Positions 1 through 9,702 are shown, counted from the first letter of the stretch. The stretch is DNA of 64,000 bases from JBKECO01 sp047974745 (GCA_047974745.1 JBKECO010000003.1:1-64000), one strand, 5' to 3'. Numbers and translations: made by a program. Notes: generated by a model not told the origin, from the sequence alone.

Positions 1-216
1 GAAAATTATGTGGCAGATGCGTTTGGTGTTGAACTGGATGGACGAACAAATGTGTCGACCAAGAAAGATGCCTATGAAACACAAGTTAATAAAGTTTTTG
101 TCTGCGGAGATATGAGAAGGGGACAGTCACTGATCGTATGGGCGATTCGTGAAGGGCGTGAAGCTGCAAGAGATGTGGATATCAGCCTGATGGGATATTC
201 CTATCTCTCAGTATAG
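1..216 (+). CDS. gltD: Glutamate synthase small subunit (GltD-like), C-terminal fragment
   Basis: The reading frame is open from the first base and stops at TAG 214-216, so only about 71 C-terminal residues are present. They carry the end of the FAD/NADPH-binding fold of the glutamate synthase beta subunit family: the stretch [19 protein letters not shown], which closes the FAD site, followed by a short tail. The full protein passes electrons from NADPH to the large subunit GltB, or works alone as a related NADPH-dependent oxidoreductase. The window holds a second, distinct member of the family, nfnB at 41759. A terminator follows directly, so this is the last gene of its transcript. Confidence 0.88.
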   Translation, partial: ENYVADAFGVELDGRTNVSTKKDAYETQVNKVFVCGDMRRGQSLIVWAIREGREAARDVDISLMGYSYLSV

Positions 217-221
217 TGAGT

Positions 222-259
222 TCAGGGGTCATTTATATAATGACCCCTGATTCCTTTCT
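222..259 (+). terminator. Rho-independent terminator after gltD
   Basis: An 11-bp perfect stem (TCAGGGGTCAT at 222-232 with its complement at 240-250) around a 7-nt loop is followed by a T-rich stretch, TTCCTTTCT. It lies 5 nt after the gltD stop. Confidence 0.8.
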
Positions 260-329
260 GTTAATGAAGGACTCTCTGTGATATAATGTTTTCACAAGGA
301 TATCAGAAAGTTTGTTTAAGGGGTTTACA

Positions 330-590
330 ATGGGACGAATGATCAGAATTATTGCAGCATCACTTATTTATTCACTTGGGTATATACTGGCAGCATATGT
401 GGGTGGCTATATCATGATATTTCAGCCAATCAACGACATAATACAAAGTGCTGCATTTGGATCTCTGACAATGGGTCATGTATTTATTTCAATCGCTAAA
501 ATTGTACTGTCTGCAACGGTAGCCGGAGCGATCTGGTGCATTATGTATATGATCAGTAACTCCATTTATGACAAAAGAGATCATCAATAA
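330..590 (+). CDS. Small two-helix membrane protein, unknown function
   Basis: An 86-residue protein with two hydrophobic segments (about residues 5-32 and 52-78) and a short charged tail. ATG 330 is chosen over the upstream in-frame TTG at 312 because AAGGGG at 319-323 sits about 6 nt before it. I do not recognise the family; the glycine-rich first helix and its size suggest a small integral membrane protein. A possible -10 (ATAATG region, 280-287) lies upstream. The next gene starts 69 nt downstream on the same strand, so the two may be co-transcribed. Confidence 0.6.
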   Translation: MGRMIRIIAASLIYSLGYILAAYVGGYIMIFQPINDIIQSAAFGSLTMGHVFISIAKIVLSATVAGAIWCIMYMISNSIYDKRDHQ

Positions 591-659
591 TCGGAGTACT
601 CCATAGGAAATAGTGATAGGATCATCAGCAGCACACAAAGGATTCAATGAGGATAAAGT

Positions 660-1784
660 ATGGCAAATATGATCGAATATCTGAAATGGCGAGGCGATTT
701 GAGCTTTGATGCAGCTGCATTCAATGATGTGGATAATCTGCTGCTTGCACAAATTGTATATCTGGAGCTGGATAAAATTGTACCAAAACCCGGTAGTCCT
801 ATGGAAATAACATTAGAAGCGGCTGTAGAAGAGTATTTCAAAACACATGATGAAGCTTGGCAAAAAAAAGCTGGACACATGGAGCAGGCTGCCATTATTA
901 CAGCAAAGGAAATGGTCAAGACAAGACGTTTTAAAGATATCAGCCTTTTTGCCTATATGAACGAAATCAGTACGGATGAAGAATCTCAGTTCTGTGTTAT
1001 GCAGATAAGAACAGGCGATGGCTGCCTGTACGTTTCTTTTAGCGGAACAGATAACACGATTGTTGGCTGGAAGGAAAATTTCAATATGAGCTTTCTGGAA
1101 CAGACTCCAGGACAAAAGAAAGCTGTTCAATATATGAATACTTACATATCAGGCGATGAGAGTACGATTCGTGTGGGTGGTCATTCAAAAGGTGGAAATC
1201 TGTCTGTTTATGCATCTGTATACTGTGAACCTCATATTCAGGAAAAAATCCTCCGAGTTTACAATAACGATGGTCCAGGCTTCAATAAAATCGTTTTGGA
1301 AGATGAAAAATATCATAGAATGCTCCCCAAAATTCTAACAATTTTACCAGAATCTTCCATTGTTGGAATGCTGATGCAGCATGAAGAGACCTATGAGGTT
1401 GTGGCAAGCAGTGAAAAACCGATTTATCAGCATGATCCCCTTTCCTGGCTGGTCATGGGCTCATCTTTTGTTCGAGTAGAGACTTTGGCAAAAGGAAGTC
1501 TTCTCCTGGATACAAAGCTAAAATCATGGATATCCGGTATGCTTCCTGAGGAAAGAGAAGAATTTGTAGAAGTTATCTTTGATATTCTGGATGAGGCACA
1601 TATAACAACAGCAGAAGAGCTGAAGCAGATGAATTTAAAAACAGTGATCGATCTTGTCCGGACGGGCAGCAGATTTGATAAGGAAAATCAAAAGATCCTC
1701 TCAAAAACACTTCGAAAACTATGGTCAGAAATCAATTCGCCCAAAAAACAGGGATCTGATTCAAAACACACAAAAATCACTTGA
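660..1784 (+). CDS. Mbeg1-like (DUF2974) alpha/beta-hydrolase family protein
   Basis: 374 residues. The lipase-type nucleophile elbow GGHSKGG at about residues 173-179 (Ser in G-x-S-x-G) follows a core strand carrying SFSGTDNT, as in class-3-lipase-like folds; the first block, WRGDLSF near residue 12, is characteristic of the DUF2974/Mbeg1-like family. No signal peptide is visible, so it is probably cytoplasmic. Substrate unknown; family members are predicted hydrolases without a firmly assigned reaction. ATG 660 is preceded by a GAGG-type ribosome site. The C-terminal 90 residues are helical and charged. No terminator is visible between it and the groES promoter. Confidence 0.75.
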   Translation: MANMIEYLKWRGDLSFDAAAFNDVDNLLLAQIVYLELDKIVPKPGSPMEITLEAAVEEYFKTHDEAWQKKAGHMEQAAIITAKEMVKTRRFKDISLFAYMNEISTDEESQFCVMQIRTGDGCLYVSFSGTDNTIVGWKENFNMSFLEQTPGQKKAVQYMNTYISGDESTIRVGGHSKGGNLSVYASVYCEPHIQEKILRVYNNDGPGFNKIVLEDEKYHRMLPKILTILPESSIVGMLMQHEETYEVVASSEKPIYQHDPLSWLVMGSSFVRVETLAKGSLLLDTKLKSWISGMLPEEREEFVEVIFDILDEAHITTAEELKQMNLKTVIDLVRTGSRFDKENQKILSKTLRKLWSEINSPKKQGSDSKHTKIT

Positions 1785-1861
1785 AGTATAAAAAAGTGAG
1801 TTAAAGTGAGTATTAGAGAGATAAATAGAAATAATTATGATATGAAGCAATTTAATTCGGG

Positions 1862-1890
1862 TTGCAGTTTTACGTACAAAAAACTATGAT
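1862..1890 (+). promoter_or_regulatory. SigA-type promoter of groESL
   Basis: TTGCAG (1862-1867), a 17-nt spacer, TATGAT (1885-1890). The predicted start, near 1897, lies just before the CIRCE element. Confidence 0.8.
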
Positions 1891-1900
1891 AAGTCTATCA

Positions 1901-1927
1901 CTGGCACTCGAAAGAAATGAGTGCTAA
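1901..1927. promoter_or_regulatory. CIRCE element (HrcA operator) of groESL
   Basis: CTGGCACTC, a 9-nt spacer and GAGTGCTAA form the CIRCE inverted repeat (consensus TTAGCACTC-N9-GAGTGCTAA). The right arm is perfect and the left arm matches 7 of 9. It overlaps the predicted transcript start, as expected for repression by HrcA; hrcA itself is not in this window. Confidence 0.9.
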
Positions 1928-1970
1928 TAAAAGAAAAATAAGATAAGGGATATATTAAGGAGGACTTAAA

Positions 1971-2255
1971 ATGAAATTAGTACCATTAGCAGACAGAGTT
2001 GTTTTAAAACAGTTAGAGGCTGAAGAAACAACGAAATCGGGAATTATCCTTACCAGTAAGACACAGGAAAAGCCACAGGAAGCGGAAGTAGTTGCGGTAG
2101 GACCTGGCGGAAATGTTGATGGAAAAGAAATCACGATGCAGGTGAGTGTAGGACAAAAGGTGATCTACTCGAAATATGCCGGAACCGAAGTGAAGCTCGG
2201 CGAAGAAGAGTATATCATTGTAAAACAAAATGATATTCTCGCAGTTGTTGAATAA
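1971..2255 (+). CDS. groES: Co-chaperonin GroES (Hsp10)
   Basis: 94 residues, normal for GroES. It opens with KLVPLADRVVLKQLEAEE and contains the mobile loop (about residues 16-34, T-K-S-G-I-I-L), then the conserved block EAEVVAVGPGG and the end EEYIIVKQNDILAVVE. As a heptameric lid it closes the GroEL chamber during ATP-driven folding in the cytoplasm. AGGAGG lies just before the ATG. It is first in a two-gene operon with groEL, 52 nt downstream, under the CIRCE promoter. Confidence 0.98.
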   Translation: MKLVPLADRVVLKQLEAEETTKSGIILTSKTQEKPQEAEVVAVGPGGNVDGKEITMQVSVGQKVIYSKYAGTEVKLGEEEYIIVKQNDILAVVE

Positions 2256-2301
2256 TCTAATTTTTTGAATACATGATTCTATATTGATAAGAAAGAGGTA
2301 G

Positions 2302-3942
<1,641 letters not shown>

Positions 3943-3983
3943 TCAGCCCCTTGCACTGAAATACGAAATTAGAATGAATAGAA

Positions 3984-4023
3984 AAGATCATCCCGATGTA
4001 ATAGTTAGGATGGTCTTTTTTTA
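3984..4023 (+). terminator. Rho-independent terminator after groEL
   Basis: GATCATCC (3986-3993) pairs with GGATGGTC (4008-4015), one G-U pair, and is followed by a run of T. Confidence 0.85.
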
Positions 4024-4085
4024 TATTAGAAAACAGACAGTTCATACCGGAAAAGTGGAATCTTTTCCGACATAAAAAAAACAGT

Positions 4086-4113
4086 TTGAAATAAAGAATC
4101 GAAATGCTATAAT
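4086..4113 (+). promoter_or_regulatory. Promoter of mgsA
   Basis: TTGAAA (4086-4091), a 16-nt spacer, and TATAAT (4108-4113) preceded by TGC, an extended -10. The start codon lies only about 20 nt after the predicted transcript start. Confidence 0.7.
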
Positions 4114-4141
4114 TAACCCAGTGGATGAGAAGGAGAAGAAA

Positions 4142-4612
4142 ATGAATACGAAGATGATCACATTAACGATCAGAAAACAGAAGAATATAGCATTAATCGC
4201 TCATGATGGTAAGAAAGCAGATCTAATCGAATGGTGTCAGGAAAATGAGCATATTTTAAAAAAGCACTTTTTATGCGGCACGGGAACAACAGCTAGAATG
4301 ATCACGGACAGAACGGGGTTGCCGGTAAAAGGATATAATAGTGGTCCGTTGGGCGGAGATCAGCAGATTGGTGCGAAAATCGTGGAGGGAAGTGTAGATT
4401 TCATTATATTTTTCTCAGATCCGCTGACAGCACAGCCACACGATCCAGATGTCAAAGCACTACTTAGAATTGCACAGGTATATGATATTCCGATAGCAAA
4501 TAACAGAGCATCTGCAGACTTTATGATTCACTCAGATCTCATGGATCAGGAATACAATCATGAAGTTGAAAATTTTCAGGAAAATGTAAAGATCAGATCT
4601 GAAAATTTGTAA
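4142..4612 (+). CDS. mgsA: Methylglyoxal synthase
   Basis: 156 residues from ATG 4142. The upstream in-frame GTG at 4121 is rejected because AAGGAG (4130-4135) lies inside that extension, 6 nt before this ATG. Family motifs: IALIAHDGKK (phosphate-binding Lys and Asp), GTGTTARMI, SGPLGGDQQIGAKI with the catalytic Asp, and DPLTAQPHDPDVKALLR with the conserved His-Asp. The enzyme converts dihydroxyacetone phosphate to methylglyoxal and phosphate, a bypass that relieves sugar-phosphate stress. It has its own promoter and is followed 83 nt later by the small gene at 4696. Confidence 0.95.
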   Translation: MNTKMITLTIRKQKNIALIAHDGKKADLIEWCQENEHILKKHFLCGTGTTARMITDRTGLPVKGYNSGPLGGDQQIGAKIVEGSVDFIIFFSDPLTAQPHDPDVKALLRIAQVYDIPIANNRASADFMIHSDLMDQEYNHEVENFQENVKIRSENL

Positions 4613-4695
4613 TCAGCATCGGGCAGTCCGAAGAGCCAATGTCAAAGGAACAATGAACAAGGATAAGCAAATAAATTGAGAGAGGATGGTATTTT

Positions 4696-4935
4696 ATGAA
4701 AGTACAAAATATTACAGATGTAGAGAAATTTTTTGAGGTCATCGACAAATGCGATGGTCAGGTGGAACTGGTAACAGGTGAAGGAGACCGTTTAAATTTG
4801 AAATCTAAATTATGTCAGTATGTATCTCTGGCTAATATATTTTCAAATGGAAACATCCCAGAGCTTGAAATCGTAGCTCATGAACAGCAGGATGTACAGA
4901 GAATACTTAGCTTTATGATGGATGGAAGTGTTTGA
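4696..4935 (+). CDS. Conserved 79-residue protein, unknown function
   Basis: A small acidic protein with no membrane segment. AGAGAGGATGG supplies a ribosome site. The sequence KVQNITDVEKFFEVIDKCDG followed by ELVTGEGDRLNLKSKL looks like a compact alpha/beta protein. From memory, close look-alikes are common in Lachnospiraceae, some with an unsupported 'polyA polymerase' label; nothing in 79 residues could be a nucleotidyltransferase, so I leave the function open. Its natural terminator appears to be the hairpin at 7171-7211, from which it has been separated by the insertion at 4959-7155. Confidence 0.7.
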   Translation: MKVQNITDVEKFFEVIDKCDGQVELVTGEGDRLNLKSKLCQYVSLANIFSNGNIPELEIVAHEQQDVQRILSFMMDGSV

Positions 4936-4944
4936 GAATTTGAA

Positions 4945-4958
4945 ATAAGATGTTGAAT
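4945..4958. repeat. Left copy of 14-bp direct repeat (target-site duplication)
   Basis: ATAAGATGTTGAAT. An identical copy at 7156-7169 abuts the right end of the mobile element, so this marks the insertion point. Confidence 0.8.
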
Positions 4959-4989
4959 AGGTAATTGATAAATGTTTTTATTACCTATT
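4956..4989. other. Perfect 10-bp inverted repeat across the left element end
   Basis: AATAGGTAAT (4956-4965) and ATTACCTATT (4980-4989) can form a stem with a 14-nt loop. It may stop transcripts leaving the transposase gene or act as a transposase recognition structure. Confidence 0.5.
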
Positions 4990-5013
4990 GTGGTTATGAC
5001 AATTGAATAAACT

Positions 5014-6444
5014 TCAAGCTATGAGAGGCTTTAAGCTTCGAACGTATTGTGGATAACCCATTGCATAAGCAACAATCACTGTTAATTGACTTGCAATGCC
5101 TGCCAGGAACACGTCTGCTTTTGTAGTCGTATGATTTCTGGTTTTCCTACCAGCAATGCACATATTGATTTTGAAATGATTGATGGCACGCTCTACAATA
5201 GCTCTGATTTTGTAGGTATCCTCCCGTTCTTTCGAGTCACGCTGGATACCAGGGAACATTCGTAAATCCATGTTTTCATATGTATAGGTTGTTCTTCCTT
5301 TTACAGCCGTGCTGCAAGGATGTTCACAAGAACAGATCCGGCCTTTGTGATAATGCATGTTAGGGCAACCCCATTTGATTCGGCTTGCACGTCCTTTTTC
5401 AATGGTGATACCATGGTATTTCATGGCAAGGGAAGCGTTATTCGGACAGGTAGGATACCCGTATTCGTTGTAACCGACTTTCTTAAGAGTACTTTCATTT
5501 CTCGGATTATACGGGATCAATGCTTTCTTGAAATGAAAATCATGAATCAATAAGCCATAGAGATCGGAGGAATCAAAGGCAGAATCACCAAGAAAAGTAT
5601 CTGGGTGAAAAGTCGGGTGAAGTGTAAAGAAATCGGTAAGAACAGGAACGAGTGCAGAAGCATCGCCGATCGATTTATCCTCATCTGGAGAATCCGACTT
5701 CTTCTCCACCAGTAGATCCGGGTGGGAAGACTTAAAGTCACGATCATCAAGAAAAGCGATGTGGCGAACAATCCCTAGACCATTTGTAAGAATAGCAAAC
5801 TTATCGGCATAACAGAAGTGACCATTGATGTACATTTGTTTTGCATCCGGACAAGCGGCAGCTTGTGAAGGCATAAGCCCGTAAGCCATTTTGTAAGGAT
5901 CCGCTTCAGGCTTGTCCTTGTAGAAAACCTTGAGTTTTTTGATGAGGGCATTCAGAGTTTTCGGATTGTTTTCCGTAACATAAAGTTCAATGCCAGAAGT
6001 ATCGAAGGTAAGCATCTGAGCTAGAGTGGAATCCATTGCTTGACAAATTGGTTCCGTATAATTGACCATTTCTTGAAACATCTGCTCCATATAAGACTCA
6101 AAGTTGTGTTTAAAGCGAGACAATAGAGAAGCATCCGGAACCTTGGAAAAGCCGCAGAAGTCGCGAAGCTCTTTGCAAAGATTAAGGAACAGAAGAAGTA
6201 AAGCATCGGTTGGAATGGAAAAAATCTTTTGAAGAATAAAAGCAGAAAGAAAGGCATGAAGCGAATAGATTCTTGTTCGTCCAATCGATCGATAAAAAGC
6301 GGAATAAAATTCGGAGGGGATGAAGTCATCCAGGTTCACATGTTTGGCGAGTAGGTTGAAAAAAGATGGAGAATCATCGAAAAGCATGTTCTGACAGTCT
6401 GAAAAAGTATCACTTAAAGAAATCTGGTGGTAGTTAGTAGTCAT
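5014..6444 (-). CDS. DDE transposase, IS1182-like
   Basis: 476 residues. It has the layout of IS1182/IS5-type transposases: an N-terminal helical domain (about residues 30-110, containing SIGRTRIYSLHAFLSAFILQ), then a DDE RNase-H-like core with the first Asp in LTFDTSGIELYV, the second in FLGDSAFDSSDLYGLL and the Glu in IRAIVERAINHFKIN. A Cys cluster (about residues 355-390) lies between the last two. It appears intact, without frameshift. AAGGAG sits 8 nt before the ATG. It should cut and paste the surrounding element. Family placement beyond 'DDE' is from motif spacing only. Confidence 0.85.
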   Translation of the reverse strand: MTTNYHQISLSDTFSDCQNMLFDDSPSFFNLLAKHVNLDDFIPSEFYSAFYRSIGRTRIYSLHAFLSAFILQKIFSIPTDALLLLFLNLCKELRDFCGFSKVPDASLLSRFKHNFESYMEQMFQEMVNYTEPICQAMDSTLAQMLTFDTSGIELYVTENNPKTLNALIKKLKVFYKDKPEADPYKMAYGLMPSQAAACPDAKQMYINGHFCYADKFAILTNGLGIVRHIAFLDDRDFKSSHPDLLVEKKSDSPDEDKSIGDASALVPVLTDFFTLHPTFHPDTFLGDSAFDSSDLYGLLIHDFHFKKALIPYNPRNESTLKKVGYNEYGYPTCPNNASLAMKYHGITIEKGRASRIKWGCPNMHYHKGRICSCEHPCSTAVKGRTTYTYENMDLRMFPGIQRDSKEREDTYKIRAIVERAINHFKINMCIAGRKTRNHTTTKADVFLAGIASQLTVIVAYAMGYPQYVRSLKPLIA

Positions 6445-6561
6445 AAATTTTCTTCTCCTTTGGTTGTAGGATTTGTTGGTGTTGTTAACTTTATTTTACC
6501 ACCTTTGGAGAGGAAATTTATATAAATCATGTAATAAAACCCAGTAAAATCAATGGGTTGC

Positions 6562-6580
6562 GGTGTTTATCAAACGCCTA
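6562..6580. repeat. Internal copy of the element's right terminal inverted repeat
   Basis: GGTGTTTATCAAACGCCTA occurs here and, identically, at 7138-7156, the actual right end. Here it lies upstream of the transposase start, where the end of a simple single-gene IS would be expected. The flanking sequence after 6580 does not match the left flank of the element. Confidence 0.8.
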
Positions 6581-6608
6581 ACTTTAGTTATTGCATAGGA
6601 GAGATAAA

Positions 6609-7112
6609 ATGATAAGTGATAATAATATTAACTTTAAACAAAGATTAGTGGAATTAATGATCGACTATATTTATATTATTGCTTATTTGCTTGTTTTACT
6701 TGGATTTAGTATGGGATTTTACTATTGTGTTTTGGGTGAAATTCCTGCGTTTAAAGAAATAAACTTACAACTATTGGTATTTTTATGCTCAGTTCTACCA
6801 GTTATTTTATTTTTTTCTATTACGGATTTCAATAAAGGAAGCATTGGAAAAAATAAGGCTAGGTTAAGGTTGTATTACAATCACAAAAGCTTTAAATCAA
6901 GCCTATTAAGAAATATCTTTAAATTTCTACCGTGGCATTTGGCTCACATGGGGGTAATTCATGGAATGTACTCCAATTTTGATTGGTTATCACTTGCCCT
7001 TACATATGTTAGCATGGTATTTGCTATTATTATGTTATTGATGGGGTTGTTAAGAAAAGATAAGCGACATATAGGTGACTTAATTGCTGGAACACAAGTG
7101 CAAGAGATGTAA
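6609..7112 (+). CDS. RDD-family membrane protein carried by the mobile element
   Basis: 167 residues from ATG 6609; AGGAGAG at 6597-6603 decides this start over TTG 6591. RDD features: an N-terminal segment with VELMIDYIYIIAY, the loop GSIGKNKARLRL, and the C-terminal block DKRHIGDLIAGTQV, which matches the family's D-L-x-A-G-T ending. Three to four hydrophobic helices (about 15-38, 50-68, 118-148). RDD proteins are poorly characterised; some are linked to cation transport. The gene is visibly richer in A+T than its chromosomal neighbours and lies between two copies of the element's right end, so it is probably an acquired passenger. Confidence 0.8.
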   Translation: MISDNNINFKQRLVELMIDYIYIIAYLLVLLGFSMGFYYCVLGEIPAFKEINLQLLVFLCSVLPVILFFSITDFNKGSIGKNKARLRLYYNHKSFKSSLLRNIFKFLPWHLAHMGVIHGMYSNFDWLSLALTYVSMVFAIIMLLMGLLRKDKRHIGDLIAGTQVQEM

Positions 7113-7155
7113 TATCTGTTACACCATGGTAACTTATGGTGTTTATCAAACGCCT

Positions 7156-7169
7156 ATAAGATGTTGAAT
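7156..7169. repeat. Right copy of 14-bp direct repeat (target-site duplication)
   Basis: ATAAGATGTTGAAT, identical to 4945-4958, starting directly after the right element end. Confidence 0.8.
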
Positions 7170-7170
7170 G

Positions 7171-7211
7171 TAAGGAGAAACTGCAGAAATGCATGCTTCT
7201 CCTTATTTTTT
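7171..7211 (+). terminator. Rho-independent terminator, originally of the mgsA/4696 genes
   Basis: TAAGGAGAA (7171-7179) pairs perfectly with TTCTCCTTA (7197-7205), with a small inner GCA-GAAA-TGC hairpin, and is followed by TTTTTT. Removing the element would place it about 30 nt after the gene at 4696, its likely owner. Confidence 0.8.
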
Positions 7212-7278
7212 GTGGATAAACCACAGAATTTATGCTAAAATTTTGATGATGTGTATAAATTAGTTAAGGAGAAACTGA

Positions 7279-8163
7279 ATGAGTAGAATTGCGATTGTGA
7301 CGGACAGCAATAGCGGAATCACACAGAAACAGGCGAAGGAACTTGGAATCACGGTACTGCCAATGCCTTTTTATATTAATGGAGAGATCTTTTATGAAGA
7401 TGTCGATCTGTCTCAGGAAAGGTTTTTTCAGCTTCTGACAGAAGGAGGAGAAATCACAACATCCATGCCACTTGTGGGAAGTGTTACAGATCTATGGGAC
7501 GGCATTCTAAAGGAATATGATGAGATTCTGCATATTCCCATGTCCAGTGGACTCAGCAGCTCATGTGAAACCTCGATCATGCTTTCTAACGATTACAGTG
7601 ACAGAGTCTTTGTGGTAGACAACCATAGAATATCGGTTACACTGCGTTTTGCAATATTGGATGCACTGCAGCTGATCCGTGATGGCAGAAGTGCTGCAGA
7701 AATCAAGAAAATACTGGAAGAGTACAAGTCGGAGTCTTCCATTTATATTATGGTCGACACCCTGACCTATTTGAAAAAAGGTGGCCGAATCACACCGGCA
7801 GCTGCGGCACTTGGATCCTTTTTAAAGCTGAAGCCTGTGTTACAGATTCAGGGGGGTAAGCTGGATGCATTTGCAAAGGCAAGGACTGTGAAACAAGCTA
7901 AGACCATGATGATTGATGCGATCAAGAAAGATATCCGGACTAGATTTCAGGATGAATCCGGAGAGAAGATGAACCTCGCAATCGCTTATGCCTTTGACGC
8001 AGAAGCGGCAGCCAGGTTCAAAGAAGAGGTGCAACGTGAATTCCCAAATCATGATATTGTGGTCAATCCCATTTCCATGGTAATTGAATGTCATTTAGGA
8101 CCAGGTGCGATCGCAGTGGCCTGCAGCAAGAAAATTGATGCCTGTCTTTTGGACTCGATCTAA
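7279..8163 (+). CDS. DegV-family fatty-acid-binding protein
   Basis: 294 residues, the usual DegV length. It begins SRIAIVTDSNSGIT, contains the TTSMP motif (about residues 60-64) and SSGLSSSCET that line the fatty-acid carboxylate site, and ends with the conserved ECHLGPGAIAVA block. DegV/FakB proteins bind a fatty acid and present it to the kinase FakA in lipid uptake; no kinase gene is nearby, so the partner is inferred. AAGGAG lies before the ATG. The gene converges on the MATE gene with only 5 bp between stops. Confidence 0.9.
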   Translation: MSRIAIVTDSNSGITQKQAKELGITVLPMPFYINGEIFYEDVDLSQERFFQLLTEGGEITTSMPLVGSVTDLWDGILKEYDEILHIPMSSGLSSSCETSIMLSNDYSDRVFVVDNHRISVTLRFAILDALQLIRDGRSAAEIKKILEEYKSESSIYIMVDTLTYLKKGGRITPAAAALGSFLKLKPVLQIQGGKLDAFAKARTVKQAKTMMIDAIKKDIRTRFQDESGEKMNLAIAYAFDAEAAARFKEEVQREFPNHDIVVNPISMVIECHLGPGAIAVACSKKIDACLLDSI

Positions 8164-8168
8164 AAGCA

Positions 8169-9524
8169 TCATAGATCTTTATGTGTGGCAATGATTTTCT
8201 TTTTCCAGGAGGCATAGGTAAACATCAAGGGTACTGCAGCTAGAAACCAGGCAACCGGACTTGCCAGGCGAACTGCCCAGTAGCCAAAGGGTCCGATCAA
8301 AAGTGCCACTGCCAGAAATCTTCCGACAAGCTCAAATACACCGGACATCATTGGCATAAAGCTGATTCCAAGTCCCTGAAGAGAATTTCTATAAAAGAAT
8401 ACCATAACAAGCCAAAAATAGAAGAAGCAGATGGTCTGCAGATATTGCATTGCGTAGGTCATCATTTCATCCGAAGGATTTTTTAGGAACAGGTGAATAA
8501 TGGGATCTGCCAGAAACAGTGTTAGTACCACTGAGATTCCAGCCAGTGCGACACAGAGAAAGAAAGCTTTTTTCATGCCATCAAATATCCTCTGATATTT
8601 TGCAGCCCCAAGATTCTGCCCATTATAGGTAGCCATTGCAGTTGCCAGTGCAGGCATCGGCTGAGTTACGAGCATCTCTACTTTACTTGCAGCAGTATAT
8701 GCAGCAACAACGCTGGATCCGAAGGTGTTTACAGCGGTCTGGAGAACCATTGTTCCGATAGCGGTGATCGAGTAGTTCAAAGCCATGGGAAGTGCGATTA
8801 CAAGAAGCCGTCTGGTACTTCCGGCATCAAAATAATAGTCCCTTTTTTTCGGACGAAGCATTTCGAACTGGTGAAACATATAGTAGAAGCAAAGTACAGC
8901 GGATATCCCCTGTGACAGCACCGTAGCATAAGCTGCACCCTCAGGTCCCATATGGAACACAAGGATAAAGACCAGATCCAGTACGATATTCAGTAAGGAA
9001 GAAAAGAACAAAAAATACAGTGGAATTCTTGAATTTCCCACCCCTCTTAGTATTGCAGCAGCAATATTATAGAACATAGTCGCCAGAATGCCGGCATAGA
9101 TGATCGTGATGTATTCATTAGCTGTATCCAGAATATTTTGCGGTGTCTTCATCAGGATCAATAGTTCCCTGGATGCCGTAATCGTCAAGATCGACATAAC
9201 AACTGACACGATCAATCCGATCATGATGGACAGTGCCACATAGTGCTTCAGAAGTTTCATATCTCGAGCTCCAAAGGCCTGAGAGACCATGATTCCAAAT
9301 CCCTGTGCGATACCAATGGCAAAGCCAAGAACAAGAAACATCAGACTTCCGGTGGAGCCCACAGCAGCCAGTGCATCTTCTCCCAGGAATCGTCCTACGA
9401 TGATGGTATCTGCCATATTATAAAATTGTTGAAATAGATTACCCAGTACGACTGGAATAGAGAAAAGTAAAATATGTCTCATTGTATTACCTGAGGTCAT
9501 ATCCTTTACATTAGAATTTGCCAT
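8169..9524 (-). CDS. MATE-family multidrug exporter
   Basis: 451 residues with about 12 hydrophobic helices in two similar halves. The start, GNTMRHILLFSIPVVLGNLF, and the following QQFYNMADTIIVGRFLGEDALAAVGSTG are typical MatE sequence; the second half repeats the pattern with LVTQPMPALATAMATYNGQN. These are cation-coupled antiporters exporting organic cations or toxic compounds across the inner membrane. Substrate cannot be told from sequence. A good promoter (9561-9589) lies upstream. No regulator gene is adjacent. Confidence 0.93.
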   Translation of the reverse strand: MANSNVKDMTSGNTMRHILLFSIPVVLGNLFQQFYNMADTIIVGRFLGEDALAAVGSTGSLMFLVLGFAIGIAQGFGIMVSQAFGARDMKLLKHYVALSIMIGLIVSVVMSILTITASRELLILMKTPQNILDTANEYITIIYAGILATMFYNIAAAILRGVGNSRIPLYFLFFSSLLNIVLDLVFILVFHMGPEGAAYATVLSQGISAVLCFYYMFHQFEMLRPKKRDYYFDAGSTRRLLVIALPMALNYSITAIGTMVLQTAVNTFGSSVVAAYTAASKVEMLVTQPMPALATAMATYNGQNLGAAKYQRIFDGMKKAFFLCVALAGISVVLTLFLADPIIHLFLKNPSDEMMTYAMQYLQTICFFYFWLVMVFFYRNSLQGLGISFMPMMSGVFELVGRFLAVALLIGPFGYWAVRLASPVAWFLAAVPLMFTYASWKKKIIATHKDL

Positions 9525-9560
9525 AACGAAAACTCCCTTATTTTATAAAAAATCGTCTCA

Positions 9561-9589
9561 ATTATAGAATATTCCAGATGAGAAAACAA
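9561..9589 (-). promoter_or_regulatory. Promoter of the MATE exporter gene
   Basis: On the minus strand TTGTTT (9584-9589), a 17-nt spacer, TATAAT (9561-9566), 37 nt from the start codon. Confidence 0.7.
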
Positions 9590-9650
9590 GTGTGATCTTG
9601 AAAAAAGCTTCTATAAATGAGAATTATGCCGATCATTACAAACATTGATT

Positions 9651-9678
9651 TTACTTACGCATCATTTTCGTGTATAAT
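9651..9678 (+). promoter_or_regulatory. Possible promoter upstream of purA
   Basis: TTACTT (9651-9656), a 16-nt spacer, TATAAT (9673-9678). The -35 is weak; the -10 is perfect. Confidence 0.45.
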
Positions 9679-9702
9679 CTAAAAGTAAAAACGGTAATTA
9701 AA

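Larger units (their letters stand above)
4959..7155. mobile_element. Insertion element with transposase and RDD-family passenger gene
   Basis: About 2.2 kb bounded by the identical 14-bp sequence ATAAGATGTTGAAT on both sides. The left end AGGTAATTGATAAA (4959-4972) matches the inverted right end TTTATCAAACGCCT (7142-7155) at 11 of 14 positions. Inside are a transposase on the minus strand (5014-6444) and an RDD membrane protein gene on the plus strand (6609-7112). A second copy of the right end, 19 bp identical, sits internally at 6562-6580, between the two genes. The direct repeats fit only the outer pair of ends, so the passenger gene moved with the transposase in the last event. Family: IS1182/IS5-like DDE by appearance. 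Confidence 0.75.

Noticed and set aside
4696..4935. Poly(A) polymerase label for the 79-residue gene
   Set aside because: The protein is far too short and has no nucleotidyltransferase motif.
4959..6580. Mobile element ending at the internal inverted repeat 6562-6580
   Set aside because: The bases after 6580 do not repeat the left flank, whereas the sequence after 7155 repeats it for 14 bp.
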